Source: Betaproteobacteria bacterium (GTDB lineage: Bacteria; Pseudomonadota; Gammaproteobacteria; Burkholderiales; Rhodocyclaceae). From it: 57,570 nucleotides of DNA. The notes under the pieces are model-generated. The model saw only the letters and a program-made list of their open reading frames with translations. It was not told where the DNA came from and ran no database searches. Position numbers and translations under genes: made by a program. The stretch is from the NCBI GenBank assembly GCA_028065725.1, contig JAPTVL010000374.1, forward strand, positions 1 through 57,570, read 5' to 3'. Below, piece by piece: positions 32,668 to 41,495 of this stretch. Positions within the stretch are counted from its first letter, which is position 1. Every line of letters begins with the position of its first letter.

Positions 32668-34001
32668 GCGGCACCTCGGTAGGTCTGATCATGTTCGGCA
32701 TCCTCATGGGTATGCTGGTGCTGCGCGTACCGATCGGGATTTCGATGTTCCTGGTCGGCGCCGGCGGTTTCATGACCATGATCGGCGGCGACGCAGCTTT
32801 CACGATGCTTCTCAACTCACTGAAGAACCTGGTCTATGCCCGCCTCTCCAATTACGATCTGAGCGTCATACCTATGTTCCTGCTGATGGGGCAGTTCGCC
32901 ACCCACGGTGGACTGTCGAAGGCGCTTTTCAATTGCGTCAACGCCTTCGTCGGGCACTGGCGCGGCGGCGTGGCCATGGCCGCGGTGGGCGCCTGCGCCG
33001 GCTTCGGCGCGATCTGCGGCTCCTCGCTGGCGACCGCCGCCACGATGGGTCAGGTGGCCCTGCCGGAGCTGCGCCGGCACAAGTATTCCGGCGCCCTGGC
33101 CACCGGCACGCTGGCCGCGGGCGGCACGCTGGGCATTATGATTCCGCCCTCGGTGCCGCTGGTGATCTATGCCGTGCTGACCCAGGAATCGATCGGCAAG
33201 CTGTTCATGGCCGCCGTCGTGCCGGGCTTGATCGCCATGCTCGGCTACATGATCGTCATACGCATCGTGGTGACGCTGAAGCCCGATGCCGGTCCGGCCG
33301 GTCCCCGCGTGCCATGGCCGGAGCGAATGCGGGCGCTGGGGCGGGTGTTTCCGGTGCTGATCGTGTTCCTCGTGGTGGTGGTCGGTCTCTACGGCGGCTG
33401 GGCCAATCCAACCGAGGCCGCCTCGATCGGCGCCGCGGCCTGCGGCATCCTCGCCGTGGTTTCCGGCGGCATGCGCCTGCGAGGCGTCAAGGACAGCATC
33501 CTCGGCGCGGCCGAGGCTACGGCCATGATCTTCCTCGTGCTGCTCGGCGCCGACATGCTGAACTCCGGCCTGGCGCTGACCCAGATGCCGGCCGAACTTG
33601 CCAACTGGGTCAAGGGCAGCGGGTTCTCGCCCTTGCTGGTGATGGTCTCCATCCTGCTGATCTATGTCTTCCTCGGCTGCGTCATGGATTCGCTGGCGAT
33701 GATCCTGCTCACCATCCCGATCTTCTACCCGGTGGTGATGGGCCTCGATTACTGGGGCATCAGCCAGGACGACAAGTCGATCTGGTTCGGCATTCTGGCC
33801 CTGATGGTGGTGGAAATCGGCCTGGTGCATCCGCCGGTCGGCATGAACATCTACATCATCAACAGCCTGGCCAAGGACGTGCCCCTGATCGAGACCTTCA
33901 AGGGCGTCATGCCTTTCCTGGCATCGGATTTTCTGCGCATTCTGCTGTTGCTGTTCTTTCCGGTCATTTCGCTGTACCTGGTTCACGCGCTTGGCACCTA
34001 G
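32664..34001 (+). CDS. dctM: TRAP transporter large permease subunit (DctM)
   Basis: A 445-residue protein with about twelve membrane segments and family motifs: RVPIGISMFLVG, GACAGFGAICGSSLATAATM, GTLAAGGTLGIMIPPSVPLV, and a late VEIGLVHPPVGMNIYII. It forms the ion-coupled translocation channel with DctQ. Translation is coupled to dctQ through ATGA. The binding-protein gene follows after 57 bases with its own GATAGGAGA ribosome-binding site. Confidence 0.93.
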   Translation: MSGTSVGLIMFGILMGMLVLRVPIGISMFLVGAGGFMTMIGGDAAFTMLLNSLKNLVYARLSNYDLSVIPMFLLMGQFATHGGLSKALFNCVNAFVGHWRGGVAMAAVGACAGFGAICGSSLATAATMGQVALPELRRHKYSGALATGTLAAGGTLGIMIPPSVPLVIYAVLTQESIGKLFMAAVVPGLIAMLGYMIVIRIVVTLKPDAGPAGPRVPWPERMRALGRVFPVLIVFLVVVVGLYGGWANPTEAASIGAAACGILAVVSGGMRLRGVKDSILGAAEATAMIFLVLLGADMLNSGLALTQMPAELANWVKGSGFSPLLVMVSILLIYVFLGCVMDSLAMILLTIPIFYPVVMGLDYWGISQDDKSIWFGILALMVVEIGLVHPPVGMNIYIINSLAKDVPLIETFKGVMPFLASDFLRILLLLFFPVISLYLVHALGT

Positions 34002-34058
34002 CGCGATTTCGCTTGATTCCGCAGCACACTTAAACCATAACGACGATAGGAGACCACG

Positions 34059-35087
34059 ATGCAACCATCCCGCACACTGAAATCCGTGCTTGCCACCGCA
34101 TTCCTCGCCTTTGCCGCGCCACAGGCGGGCGCCCAGGAAAGCGTAACCCTGAGGGTGCACCACTTCCTGCCGCCCAGTTCCAATGCCCATGTCAAGATGA
34201 TCGAGCCTTGGTGCGCGAAGATCGCCAAGGACTCGGCGGGCAAGCTGAAGTGCCAGATCTATCCGGCGATGCAGCTCGGCGGCACGCCGCCGCAGCTCTT
34301 CGACCAGGCCAAGGACGGCGTCGCCGACATCGTGTGGACCCTGCCCGGCTATCAGGCCGGACGCTTCCTCGCCACCGAGGTGTTCGAGCTGCCTTTCATG
34401 GTCTCCAGCGCCGAGAAGGCATCGAAGGCCTTGTGGGACTATGCCGCGAAGAACGCCAAGGAAGAATACAAGGGCGTCAAGCCGCTGATCTTCCACGTCA
34501 TACCCGGCACCCAGTTGCACACCACGAGCAAGCAGATCAAAACCCTGGCCGATTTCAAGGGCCTCAAGCTGCGCGCGCCGAACCGCATGGCGACCAAGCT
34601 GGTTAGCGCACTGGGCGCGACACCGGTGCCGATGCCGGTACCGCAGGTGGCCGAAAGCCTCTCCAAGGGCGTGATCGACGGCACCGTGCTGCCCTGGGAA
34701 GTCATCCCCTCGCTGAAGATCCAGGAAATCGTCAAGTTTCATACCGAGACACCGGTCGGGCAGCCCTTCATCGCCACCTCGGCTTTCGTTTTCGCCATGA
34801 ATCCGGCCCGCTACGACAGCCTGCCGGCTGACCTGAAAAAGGTGATCGACGCCAACAGCGGTGCCGCGACCTCGGCTTGGGCCGGCAAGATATGGGACGA
34901 AGCCACCGCCCCCGCGCGGCAGACCGCCGTCGATCGCAAGAACACCTTTTACAACGTACCGGCCGCCGAAGTGGCGAACTGGCACAAGCCGGCCGAAAGC
35001 GTGATTGCGGACTGGATCAAGGAAGTCGGGGCCAAGAACATGGACGGTCAGAAGCTGATCGCCGAAGCCACGACCCTGATGAACTGA
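34059..35087 (+). CDS. dctP: TRAP transporter substrate-binding protein (DctP)
   Basis: A 342-residue periplasmic protein with a signal peptide (residues 1-25, ending AGAQ-E). It has the DctP fold: LRVHHFLPPSSNAH, QIYPAMQLGGTPPQLFDQAKDGVADIV, and the carboxylate-binding Arg in LKLRAPNRMATKLV (near residue 175). DctP proteins of this type bind carboxylates including benzoate-like acids. A stem-loop follows the stop, which would favour high expression of this gene relative to the downstream ligase. Confidence 0.9.
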   Translation: MQPSRTLKSVLATAFLAFAAPQAGAQESVTLRVHHFLPPSSNAHVKMIEPWCAKIAKDSAGKLKCQIYPAMQLGGTPPQLFDQAKDGVADIVWTLPGYQAGRFLATEVFELPFMVSSAEKASKALWDYAAKNAKEEYKGVKPLIFHVIPGTQLHTTSKQIKTLADFKGLKLRAPNRMATKLVSALGATPVPMPVPQVAESLSKGVIDGTVLPWEVIPSLKIQEIVKFHTETPVGQPFIATSAFVFAMNPARYDSLPADLKKVIDANSGAATSAWAGKIWDEATAPARQTAVDRKNTFYNVPAAEVANWHKPAESVIADWIKEVGAKNMDGQKLIAEATTLMN

Positions 35088-35099
35088 GTTTTGCAAATC

Positions 35100-35124
35100 G
35101 CCCCGGGAGCCGCGCTTCCGGGGC
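35100..35124 (+). terminator. Intercistronic stem-loop after dctP
   Basis: GCCCCGG (35100-35106) pairs with CCGGGGC (35118-35124), and AGC/GCT extend it inward to a CGC loop, giving an almost continuous 11-pair stem. No T tract follows. It may be a partial terminator or 3'-end stabiliser between the transport genes and the ligase gene. Confidence 0.55.
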
Positions 35125-35146
35125 CTTACCCAGACTTGAAAACGGG

Positions 35147-36724
35147 ATGGCAATGAATCTTGATGGAGCAGTGCCAGGCGGCACCATGAACGCGGCGGAT
35201 GAAATCATCGGACGGCCGCTGAAGCAGGGACTGGGCGAGCAGACCGCAATTCTGTGCGCCGACCGGGCAGTGAGCTATTTCGAGCTGGATGCCGAAGTCA
35301 ATCGCTGCGGCAACGCCCTGCGTGCGCAAGGGGTGGCTCGCGGCGACCGCGTGCTGTTTCTCATGGACGACTCCCCGGAACTGGTGGCGGCCTACCTCGG
35401 CACCATGCGCATCGGCGCCGTCGCCGTCGCACTCAACGTGCGGCTGGCGGCGCGCGACCTGCTCTTCATCATCCAGCACAGCGAATGCCGGGTGATTTGT
35501 GTCGACGCGCATTTTCTCGATCTGTACGAGAGCGCGGCGGAAACCCTGGAACAGCCGCCGGTCGTGGTGGTGGTCGGCGGCGCGGCCAGGCCGCCCTGCC
35601 TCGGCTATGCCGCCATCGTCGCCGGCCAGTCGCCCCAGCTGGAATCGGTGCCCATGAATCCGGAGGATGTCGGCTTCTGGCTTTACTCCTCGGGCACCAC
35701 GGGCAAGCCCAAGGCAGTCATGCATCCACAGCGCAGCGTCCTCGTTGCCGATTGCCTGGAACGCGAATGCCTCGGCGTCGGGCCGGGCGATCGCGTGTTC
35801 ACCACCTCGAAAATATTCTTCGGTTTTGCCCTCGGGCATTCGCTGATGGGCGGCCTGCAATGCGGCGCGACCGTGATCCTGTCGCCGGCCTGGCCGGAGC
35901 CCAAGCTGATCATCGACATCGTCGAGCGCCACCGGCCGACGGTACTGTTCAGCACGCCGGTCATGTACCGTAATTTGCTGCGCGAAGGCGCGCCGGTCAA
36001 TCCCGCCTTTCGCGCCATCCGTCATTTCGTCGCCGCCGGGGAAAAACTGCCCGAGTCGCTTTATGACGACTGGCTGGAGCTGTGCGGCAAGCCGATACTC
36101 GATGGCGTCGGCGCCTCGGAAACGGTGTTCCTGTTCCTGCTCAACCAGCCCGATGACTCACGCAGCGGTTCCTCCGGCAAGCCCGTCACCTGGGCCGCGC
36201 TTCGCCTCGTCGGCGAGGATGGCAAGGACATCGCCGCGCCCGACCAGCCCGGCCAGATCGCCATCCGCACTTCCTGCCAGTTCGTCGGTTACTGGAAACA
36301 GCCGGATCTGACGGCACGCGCCCTGCGCGACGGCTGGTATTTCCCCGGAGACATGTTCGAATTCGACGCCGAGGGGCGCTGGCGCCATCTCGGCCGTTCC
36401 GACGACATGCTCAAGGTCAGCGGCCAGTGGGTCAGCCCGACCGAGATCGAAGCCTGCGCGCTGACCGTGGCCGACGTGCAGGACGCCTCGGTGGTGGGTT
36501 TCCCCAACGAGGACGGGTTGACGCGCATCGCCCTCTTCGTTGTGCCACGCAATCCCGAAACCGACCAGGCGGCTCTCACCGAGGCGCTGTTGCAGACATT
36601 CAAGTCCACACTGTCGATCTACAAGTGCCCGCGCACCATCCGTTTTGTCGAGGAACTGCCGCGCACGGCCACCGGCAAGACGCAGCGTTTTCGCTTGCGC
36701 GAAATGATCAAGCAGGCGCCATGA
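35147..36724 (+). CDS. Benzoate-CoA-ligase-family enzyme, probably 3-hydroxybenzoate-CoA ligase
   Basis: A 525-residue AMP-forming ligase, the typical length of benzoate-CoA ligases. Motifs are YSSGTTGKPKAV (about residues 180-191), the KIFFGFALGHSLM and VGASETVFLFLLN aryl-binding regions, YFPGDMFEFDAEG, GRSDDMLKVSGQWVSP and the catalytic Lys in PRTATGKTQRF. ATGs at 35147 and 35153 are both possible. It should activate an aromatic acid imported by the TRAP system for the reductase. Substrate could be 3-hydroxybenzoate, benzoate or 2-aminobenzoate; gene context favours the first. Confidence 0.83.
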   Translation: MAMNLDGAVPGGTMNAADEIIGRPLKQGLGEQTAILCADRAVSYFELDAEVNRCGNALRAQGVARGDRVLFLMDDSPELVAAYLGTMRIGAVAVALNVRLAARDLLFIIQHSECRVICVDAHFLDLYESAAETLEQPPVVVVVGGAARPPCLGYAAIVAGQSPQLESVPMNPEDVGFWLYSSGTTGKPKAVMHPQRSVLVADCLERECLGVGPGDRVFTTSKIFFGFALGHSLMGGLQCGATVILSPAWPEPKLIIDIVERHRPTVLFSTPVMYRNLLREGAPVNPAFRAIRHFVAAGEKLPESLYDDWLELCGKPILDGVGASETVFLFLLNQPDDSRSGSSGKPVTWAALRLVGEDGKDIAAPDQPGQIAIRTSCQFVGYWKQPDLTARALRDGWYFPGDMFEFDAEGRWRHLGRSDDMLKVSGQWVSPTEIEACALTVADVQDASVVGFPNEDGLTRIALFVVPRNPETDQAALTEALLQTFKSTLSIYKCPRTIRFVEELPRTATGKTQRFRLREMIKQAP

Positions 36725-36750
36725 GAGCGCCCCGCCCGGCCGCCCACCAG

Positions 36751-36890
36751 CAAGCCAACGGCTTGCGCAGGACCGCCGAATGGCGGGTCCGGCCGAAGAC
36801 CGGATGCGGCGAAGCCGCACAAAGGGACGCCAGCCACGACCCGGAGCTGCGCAGCAGCGAACCACTGTCACCCCCTGCCTTGGGCAGGGG
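36751..36890. repeat. Array of six short hairpins between ligase and SDR genes
   Basis: The 187-base gap is packed with perfect stems: CAAGCC/GGCTTG (36751-36765), CCGCC/GGCGG (36773-36786), TCCGG/CCGGA (36788-36804), TGCGGC/GCCGCA (36805-36819), GCTGC/GCAGC (36846-36855) and CCCCTGCC/GGCAGGGG (36872-36890). A 64-codon open frame crosses it, but its composition follows the stems and I do not regard it as a gene. It looks like a REP-type or BIME-like composite. Confidence 0.65.
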
Positions 36891-36911
36891 ACTGAGGGGG
36901 AGGGTAGTCCG

Positions 36912-37697
36912 GTGAGCGCGACAAAGTCGGCGCTGGCGGGACGCCACGTCGTCGTCACCGGCGGCGGTCGCGGCATCGGTGCGGCGATCGCCCGCGCTCT
37001 CGCCGGTGAAGGCGCGCGCATTACCCTGATGGGCCGTACCCTGGTCACGCTCGAGCAGGAAGCCGTGCTCCTGCGCAGCCTGACCGAGGTGCATTGCGAA
37101 GTCGTGGATGTTGCCGACCCGGAATCCGTCGCCGCCGCCTTCGCCGGCGCCGCCGCGACGCTGGGGCCGGCGGCGATCCTGGTGAACAACGCCGGCCAGG
37201 CCGACAGCGCACCCTTCGGCAAGACCGATCTGGCGCTGTGGAACCGCATGCTGGCGGTGAACTTGACTGGCACCTACCTTGGCATCCGCGCCGTGCTGCC
37301 CGGCATGCTCGACCTTGGCTGGGGACGCATCGTCAACATCGCCAGCACGGCGTCGCTCAAGGGCTACCCCTACATCTCCGCCTACTGCGCGGCCAAGCAT
37401 GCGGTGCTGGGCCTGACGCGTTCGCTGGCGCTGGAACTGGCGAAGAAGCCGGTTACCGTGAACGCAGTCTGCCCAGGCTATACCGAAACCGGCATCGTGC
37501 GCGACACGCTGGCCAACATTCAGGCCAAGACCGGCCGCAGCAAGGCCGAGGCCACGGCCGAACTGGTCAGGCACAATCCGCAGGGCCGCCTGGTCCAGCC
37601 CGACGAAGTCGCCCACGCCGTGCTCTGGCTGTGCCGGCCGGAATCGGCCGCCGTCACCGGGCAGGCGATATCGGTCTCCGGCGGCGAAACCATGTGA
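36912..37697 (+). CDS. Short-chain dehydrogenase/reductase
   Basis: A 261-residue SDR from GTG at 36912, which follows a GGGGGAGGG stretch. Cofactor motif TGGGRGIG (about residues 17-24), NNAGQAD, the Ser of [10 protein letters not shown] and the catalytic [11 protein letters not shown] (Tyr-x3-Lys) are present. It is close to 3-hydroxyacyl-CoA or alicyclic hydroxyacyl-CoA dehydrogenases. It is co-oriented with the ligase and acyl-CoA dehydrogenase, pointing to a step after ring reduction or in side-chain oxidation. A longer upstream frame exists but crosses the hairpin array and is rejected. Confidence 0.83.
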   Translation: MSATKSALAGRHVVVTGGGRGIGAAIARALAGEGARITLMGRTLVTLEQEAVLLRSLTEVHCEVVDVADPESVAAAFAGAAATLGPAAILVNNAGQADSAPFGKTDLALWNRMLAVNLTGTYLGIRAVLPGMLDLGWGRIVNIASTASLKGYPYISAYCAAKHAVLGLTRSLALELAKKPVTVNAVCPGYTETGIVRDTLANIQAKTGRSKAEATAELVRHNPQGRLVQPDEVAHAVLWLCRPESAAVTGQAISVSGGETM

Positions 37698-37716
37698 GTG
37701 CCAACAAGGAAAAACC

Positions 37717-38895
37717 ATGAGCGACAAGAGTTATCTCGACTGGCCATTTTTCGATGACCACCACCGCCAGCTGCAGGCCGACCTCGAGCGCTGGGCCAGC
37801 GTCAACATCAGCGACGATCACCACGGCGACACGGACGCCGCCTGCCGCGACTTCGTCAAGCGGCTCGGCGCGGCCGGCTGGCTGCGCTATGCCGTCGGCG
37901 GCACCGCCAATGGCGGCAAGCATGAGGTCATCGACACGCGCGCCATCTGCCTGCTGCGCGAAACTCTGGCGCGGCACTCGGGGCTGGCCGACTTCGCTTT
38001 CGCCATGCAGGGTTTGGGTTCGGGCGCGATCACCCTGCACGGCTCGGCCAAGCAGAAGCAGCGCTACCTGACGAAAGTCGCGGCGGGCGAAGCCATCGCG
38101 GCCTTCGCGCTGTCGGAACCGGGTTCCGGTTCGGATGTCGCGGCAATGAGCTGCGCGGCGCGGGCGGAGGGCGACGCCTACGTGCTTGACGGCGAGAAGA
38201 CCTGGATCTCCAACGGCGGCATTGCCGATTTCTATGTCGTCTTCGCCCGCAGCGGCGAGGCGCCGGGTTCCCGCGGCCTCTCGGCCTTCATCGTCGATGC
38301 CGCGACGCCGGGGCTGGAGATTGCCGAACGCATCAACGTCATCGCGCCGCATCCGCTGGCGCGGCTGCGTTTCACCAACTGCCGGATTCCGCGCAGCGCC
38401 ATGCTCGGCATGCCGGGCCAGGGCTTCAAGGTCGCGATGCAGACGCTCGACATCTTCCGCACCTCGGTCGCGGCGGCGGCGCTGGGCTTTGCCCGTCATG
38501 CGCTGGACGAGGCCCTGCGTCGCGCGACGACGCGCCCGATGTTCGACCAGATGCTGGCTGATTTTCAGATCACCCAGACCAAGCTGGCGCAGATGGCCAC
38601 CGGCGTCGATGTCTCGGCGCTGCTGACCTACCGCGCGGCTTGGCTGCGCGACCAGGACAAGATCGTCACGCGCGAGGCTGCCATGGCCAAGATGACCGCG
38701 ACCGAGACCGCGCAGCAGGTGATCGACGCGGCGCTGCAGATCTGGGGTGGGCTCGGCGTGGTCAGCGAGCATCCGGTGGAAAGGCTCTACCGCGAAATCC
38801 GCGCGCTGCGCATCTACGAAGGCGCCACTGAAGTGCAGCAACTCATCATCGCGCGCCAGACCTTGAGTGCCTGGGAGGCGCAGGAAGCGAAGTAG
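37717..38895 (+). CDS. Acyl-CoA dehydrogenase (short/medium-chain type)
   Basis: A 392-residue flavoprotein. FAD and substrate motifs are [15 protein letters not shown] and [17 protein letters not shown]. The catalytic base is Glu368 in [13 protein letters not shown]. It follows the SDR gene by 19 bases with an AAGGAAAA site. In alicyclic acid pathways such enzymes desaturate cyclohexane- or cyclohexenecarboxyl-CoA intermediates; a role on ring-reduction products is inferred. It is the last gene of the rightward TRAP-ligase operon. Confidence 0.88.
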   Translation: MSDKSYLDWPFFDDHHRQLQADLERWASVNISDDHHGDTDAACRDFVKRLGAAGWLRYAVGGTANGGKHEVIDTRAICLLRETLARHSGLADFAFAMQGLGSGAITLHGSAKQKQRYLTKVAAGEAIAAFALSEPGSGSDVAAMSCAARAEGDAYVLDGEKTWISNGGIADFYVVFARSGEAPGSRGLSAFIVDAATPGLEIAERINVIAPHPLARLRFTNCRIPRSAMLGMPGQGFKVAMQTLDIFRTSVAAAALGFARHALDEALRRATTRPMFDQMLADFQITQTKLAQMATGVDVSALLTYRAAWLRDQDKIVTREAAMAKMTATETAQQVIDAALQIWGGLGVVSEHPVERLYREIRALRIYEGATEVQQLIIARQTLSAWEAQEAK

Positions 38896-39175
38896 AACGG
38901 CGCGTGCGCCGCCGGATCAAGCAGGGTGTGCGTCTTCCTGCTGCCTTGGTCGTGCGAAAGCGTGTCCACGGAAACATCGACAGACACAGCTGGGCGCGTC
39001 AGAGGCACTGGCCGACGAGCACGGGATCGCGCTGGACCTGGCTCTGGCCCAAGCCGGTGCCGGTGCGCTGGTTCAAATCAGTTGGCGGGCGCGCCTGATC
39101 TGACAACAAGGCGCGGCTTAGCGGGCTGTCGCCGAACCTGAGCTGCCTGTCTTGGATTCCCTGGCGATCCGCAAG
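38896..39175. other. Gene-poor region at the edge of the catabolic cluster
   Basis: A small hairpin (GGCGC-GT-GCGCC, 38899-38910) follows the acyl-CoA dehydrogenase stop. The rest shows only short frames without start signals. A minus-strand frame across 39078-39380 continues from the broken protease into unrelated sequence (WYYLDIAADKLGFAAAANK) that I could not identify. It may be a second gene fragment joined by deletion. Confidence 0.5.
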
Positions 39176-39820
39176 TCAGGATGAATCCGTTGGCGCAGGC
39201 CGTGTTTTTTTGCGCCGAGAGCCGCAGAGCCTCGGCATGGGATTTATTCGCCGCCGCGGCGAAGCCGAGCTTGTCCGCGGCAATGTCGAGGTAATACCAG
39301 GCCAGTTTGATTCCCAGCCGATCGGTTTCCTCCTCGGCAGTCTGGCTGTTGGGCAGGTTGATGAATGCCAGCGCGGCCACGTTATGGACGGCCTGCTGAT
39401 CGCGGTTGTTCCTGTTCGCCGGGCGGTGACGGCCGTCACGGCAATGCTCGAGGCGATCTGCACCGACATTTATTCCGCGCCGTGGTTGGCCAGCGCATGG
39501 GCGATCTCGTGGCCCATGACCTGCGCGATCTCGTCGTCGGTCGCCGCCAGCCTGTCAATCAGTCCGCTGTAGATCCCCATCTGGCCACCCGGCAAGCAGA
39601 AGGCATTGACCGTCTTCGGCTCGTCGATCAGCTTGATGCTCCAGTTCCAGCTCCTGGTTTCCGGCCGGTAGCGCACTGCCTGGGAAATCAGCCGGTCGGT
39701 GATCGCCGCGAAGCGGACATTGGCCTCGGTATCCCCGCTGATCTTGGTAGCGCAGCCGGCGGCGCTGGCCAGCACCATCGCCCACAAGGTACCGCGCAGT
39801 GCGTGTAATGATGTATGCAT
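39176..39820 (-). pseudogene. M48-family metalloprotease lipoprotein, inactivated
   Basis: From ATG 39820 the minus strand encodes a lipoprotein signal (lipobox SAAGC), FCLPGGQMGIYSGLIDRL and the zinc motif HEIAHALANH of M48 (LoiP/BepA-like) proteases. An in-frame TAA at 39470-39472 stops it after 116 residues. The same frame resumes as MSVQIASSIAVTAVTA, and then a frameshift near 39430 moves the expected NNRDQQAVHNVAALAFINLP into another frame. The C-terminal half is absent. Two separate lesions plus truncation make sequencing error unlikely as the whole cause. Confidence 0.78.
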
Positions 39821-39861
39821 TACCCGCTTCCTGCTTCCGGGTATTTCCGGAACGCCGGAAA

Positions 39862-40254
39862 TTATCCAGCCTTCACGGTCAATACCGGGCAGGGCACCGA
39901 AAGCAGGATTTCCTGGGCGACGCTGCCCAGAAACAGCTTGCCGACCGGCGTGCGTTTGCGCAGGCCGATGATCAGCAGCGAGACCTGCAGCGATTCGACC
40001 ATTTCCTCGATTTCTTCGACGGGGCCCTTGCCGCGGACAAACTGCTTGAACGTGGCGTCGAGTCCGGATGTCGCCAGCAGTTTTTCGACGCGTTCGACGT
40101 CCTGCACGTCGGCCATCGACGGATCTTCCTTGCCGCCGCCCGGGCTGGCGTTGACCACCACCAGGCGCTCCTTGCGCCGGCCGGCGATTTCCATGCCTTT
40201 TTCCAGGGCGGCCTTGCCTTCCGGGCGGGGTACATAGGCTACAAGTATGGTCAT
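39862..40254 (-). CDS. Universal stress protein (UspA family)
   Basis: A 130-residue single-domain Usp with a Rossmann-like start (MTILVAYVPRPEG) and the C-terminal nucleotide-binding pattern G-x2-KRTPVGKLFLGS (about residues 97-112). This is close to the G-2x-G-9x-G-S motif of ATP-binding members. GGAGAGCA precedes the ATG. It is a cytoplasmic stress or redox-related protein that may bind ATP. It is not clearly linked to its neighbours; the 41-base gap to the broken protease on the same strand hints at a former operon. Confidence 0.85.
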   Translation of the reverse strand: MTILVAYVPRPEGKAALEKGMEIAGRRKERLVVVNASPGGGKEDPSMADVQDVERVEKLLATSGLDATFKQFVRGKGPVEEIEEMVESLQVSLLIIGLRKRTPVGKLFLGSVAQEILLSVPCPVLTVKAG

Positions 40255-40507
40255 GACTGCTCTCCTTTATCGGTAACAAACGGGCGGTGCATTTCGGGAA
40301 TCCGCATCCAGCAGACGCCTGCCGCATTTCATCCATTCGATTTTAATCCGCTTGCCGGACAAGCTCGAGTGGTCTTTTCCAGCCTCCTCTCCGCTGCCGG
40401 ATGCGTTGTCCTTCGATCCGTGCCAAATCATCAATTGACGCACGCAGGCCCATCATTCGGCGGATGGCGGGACCAGGGGTGTCGGCTGCATCTTGGCGGG
40501 ATGCGGA
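40255..40507. other. Intergenic region
   Basis: This 253-base gap between the diguanylate cyclase and universal stress protein genes (both minus strand) contains no supported gene. It should hold the promoter of the stress-protein gene. I could not identify convincing -35/-10 boxes or a terminator. Confidence 0.5.
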
Positions 40508-41401
40508 TCAGACGACCTTGGATGGCTGACGGGTACGTTCCTTCGACTTGTACATGAGGATATCCGCCCGGCGCATCAGTTCTTCGGCGGATTCCTGCTG
40601 GTTGAACTCTGCGATACCGATACTGAGGCCCACCACGGGGCAGCCCGGCTTGGGAAGCCATTTCTCGGCCCAGCGCTGATTGAACGCGGCCTTCAGCCGG
40701 TGACCGATGGCCCTGGCTTCATTTTCGGGGGTATCGAGCAGCAGCACCATGAATTCATCGCCGCCGTAGCGAAACGACATATCGACCTTGCGCAGCTCGG
40801 CCTGCATGACTTGCGCGGTGAAGCGCAGCGCGTTGTCGCCCTCCAGGTGGCCGAGCACATCGTTCACCTGCTTGAAGTTGTCCAGATCGATGCAAATCAG
40901 GTTCAAGGGACGGTGGTGACGTCTGGCGCGTTCGATCTCCGTTTCCAGAACGGAGAAGAAATGCCGCTGGTTGTGCAATCCCGTCAGATTGTCGGTAACC
41001 GACATCTGCTTGAGCTGCGCTTCAAGCTGCTTGGTTTCGGTCAGGTCGTGAAAGAAACCGATGCTGCCCGCGTCTTCGCCGTCGCGCACGATGAGCCTGG
41101 CCGACAGCCGGATGTCGATCACGCGGCCGCTCCTGGCAACCAACTGGGTTTCGTGGCCCTGAATGTGCCGATCCGGGCTTGCGTACATCTGTTTATTGAC
41201 TTTGCGCGCATGCTCGGCCGTCGGATAGACCCGTGCGATGTCAAGCCGCCCGATGATTTCTTCGCTGCGGTAACCGAGCAGATGTTCGGCCGCATGGTTG
41301 AACAGGACGATGACTCCGGCCCGGTTAACCGCAATGATCGGGTCCGGACTCAGCGAAACCAGTTCCTGAAGGTCGGCTACTATCGGGAGAGTTTTTTGCA
41401 C
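40508..41401 (-). CDS. PAS-GGDEF diguanylate cyclase
   Basis: A 297-residue cytoplasmic protein. An N-terminal PAS domain (about residues 8-122, with SPDPIIAVNRAGVIVLFN and GFFHDLTETKQ) is followed by a short linker helix and a GGDEF domain. The active-site loop is intact (RYGGDEF, residues 211-217). The inhibitory I-site RKVD lies at 204-207, five residues before the loop, so product inhibition by c-di-GMP is expected. It would make c-di-GMP from GTP in response to an unknown PAS signal. No EAL partner or effector is adjacent. Confidence 0.92.
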   Translation of the reverse strand: MQKTLPIVADLQELVSLSPDPIIAVNRAGVIVLFNHAAEHLLGYRSEEIIGRLDIARVYPTAEHARKVNKQMYASPDRHIQGHETQLVARSGRVIDIRLSARLIVRDGEDAGSIGFFHDLTETKQLEAQLKQMSVTDNLTGLHNQRHFFSVLETEIERARRHHRPLNLICIDLDNFKQVNDVLGHLEGDNALRFTAQVMQAELRKVDMSFRYGGDEFMVLLLDTPENEARAIGHRLKAAFNQRWAEKWLPKPGCPVVGLSIGIAEFNQQESAEELMRRADILMYKSKERTRQPSKVV

Positions 41402-41495
41402 GGCTGCCCGTCATCCGGAATCAAGGTGAGATCGTACCACCGGCGTCCGCTGTTGGCGCCCTTGGCGCCGGTTTTGCGGCGGCTTGCGCCCGACG

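Noticed and set aside
32817..35153. Minus-strand open frame of 778 codons opposite the TRAP genes
   Set aside because: His/Arg/Gln-rich antisense composition and no recognisable domain. The opposite strand encodes clear DctM and DctP proteins.
36721..36915. 64-codon frame overlapping the benzoate-CoA-type ligase stop
   Set aside because: It runs through the hairpin array; residues simply mirror the stems and there is no ribosome-binding site.
38867..39103. Short plus-strand frames after the acyl-CoA dehydrogenase gene
   Set aside because: They overlap the end of the dehydrogenase gene or lack start signals, and no family is recognisable.
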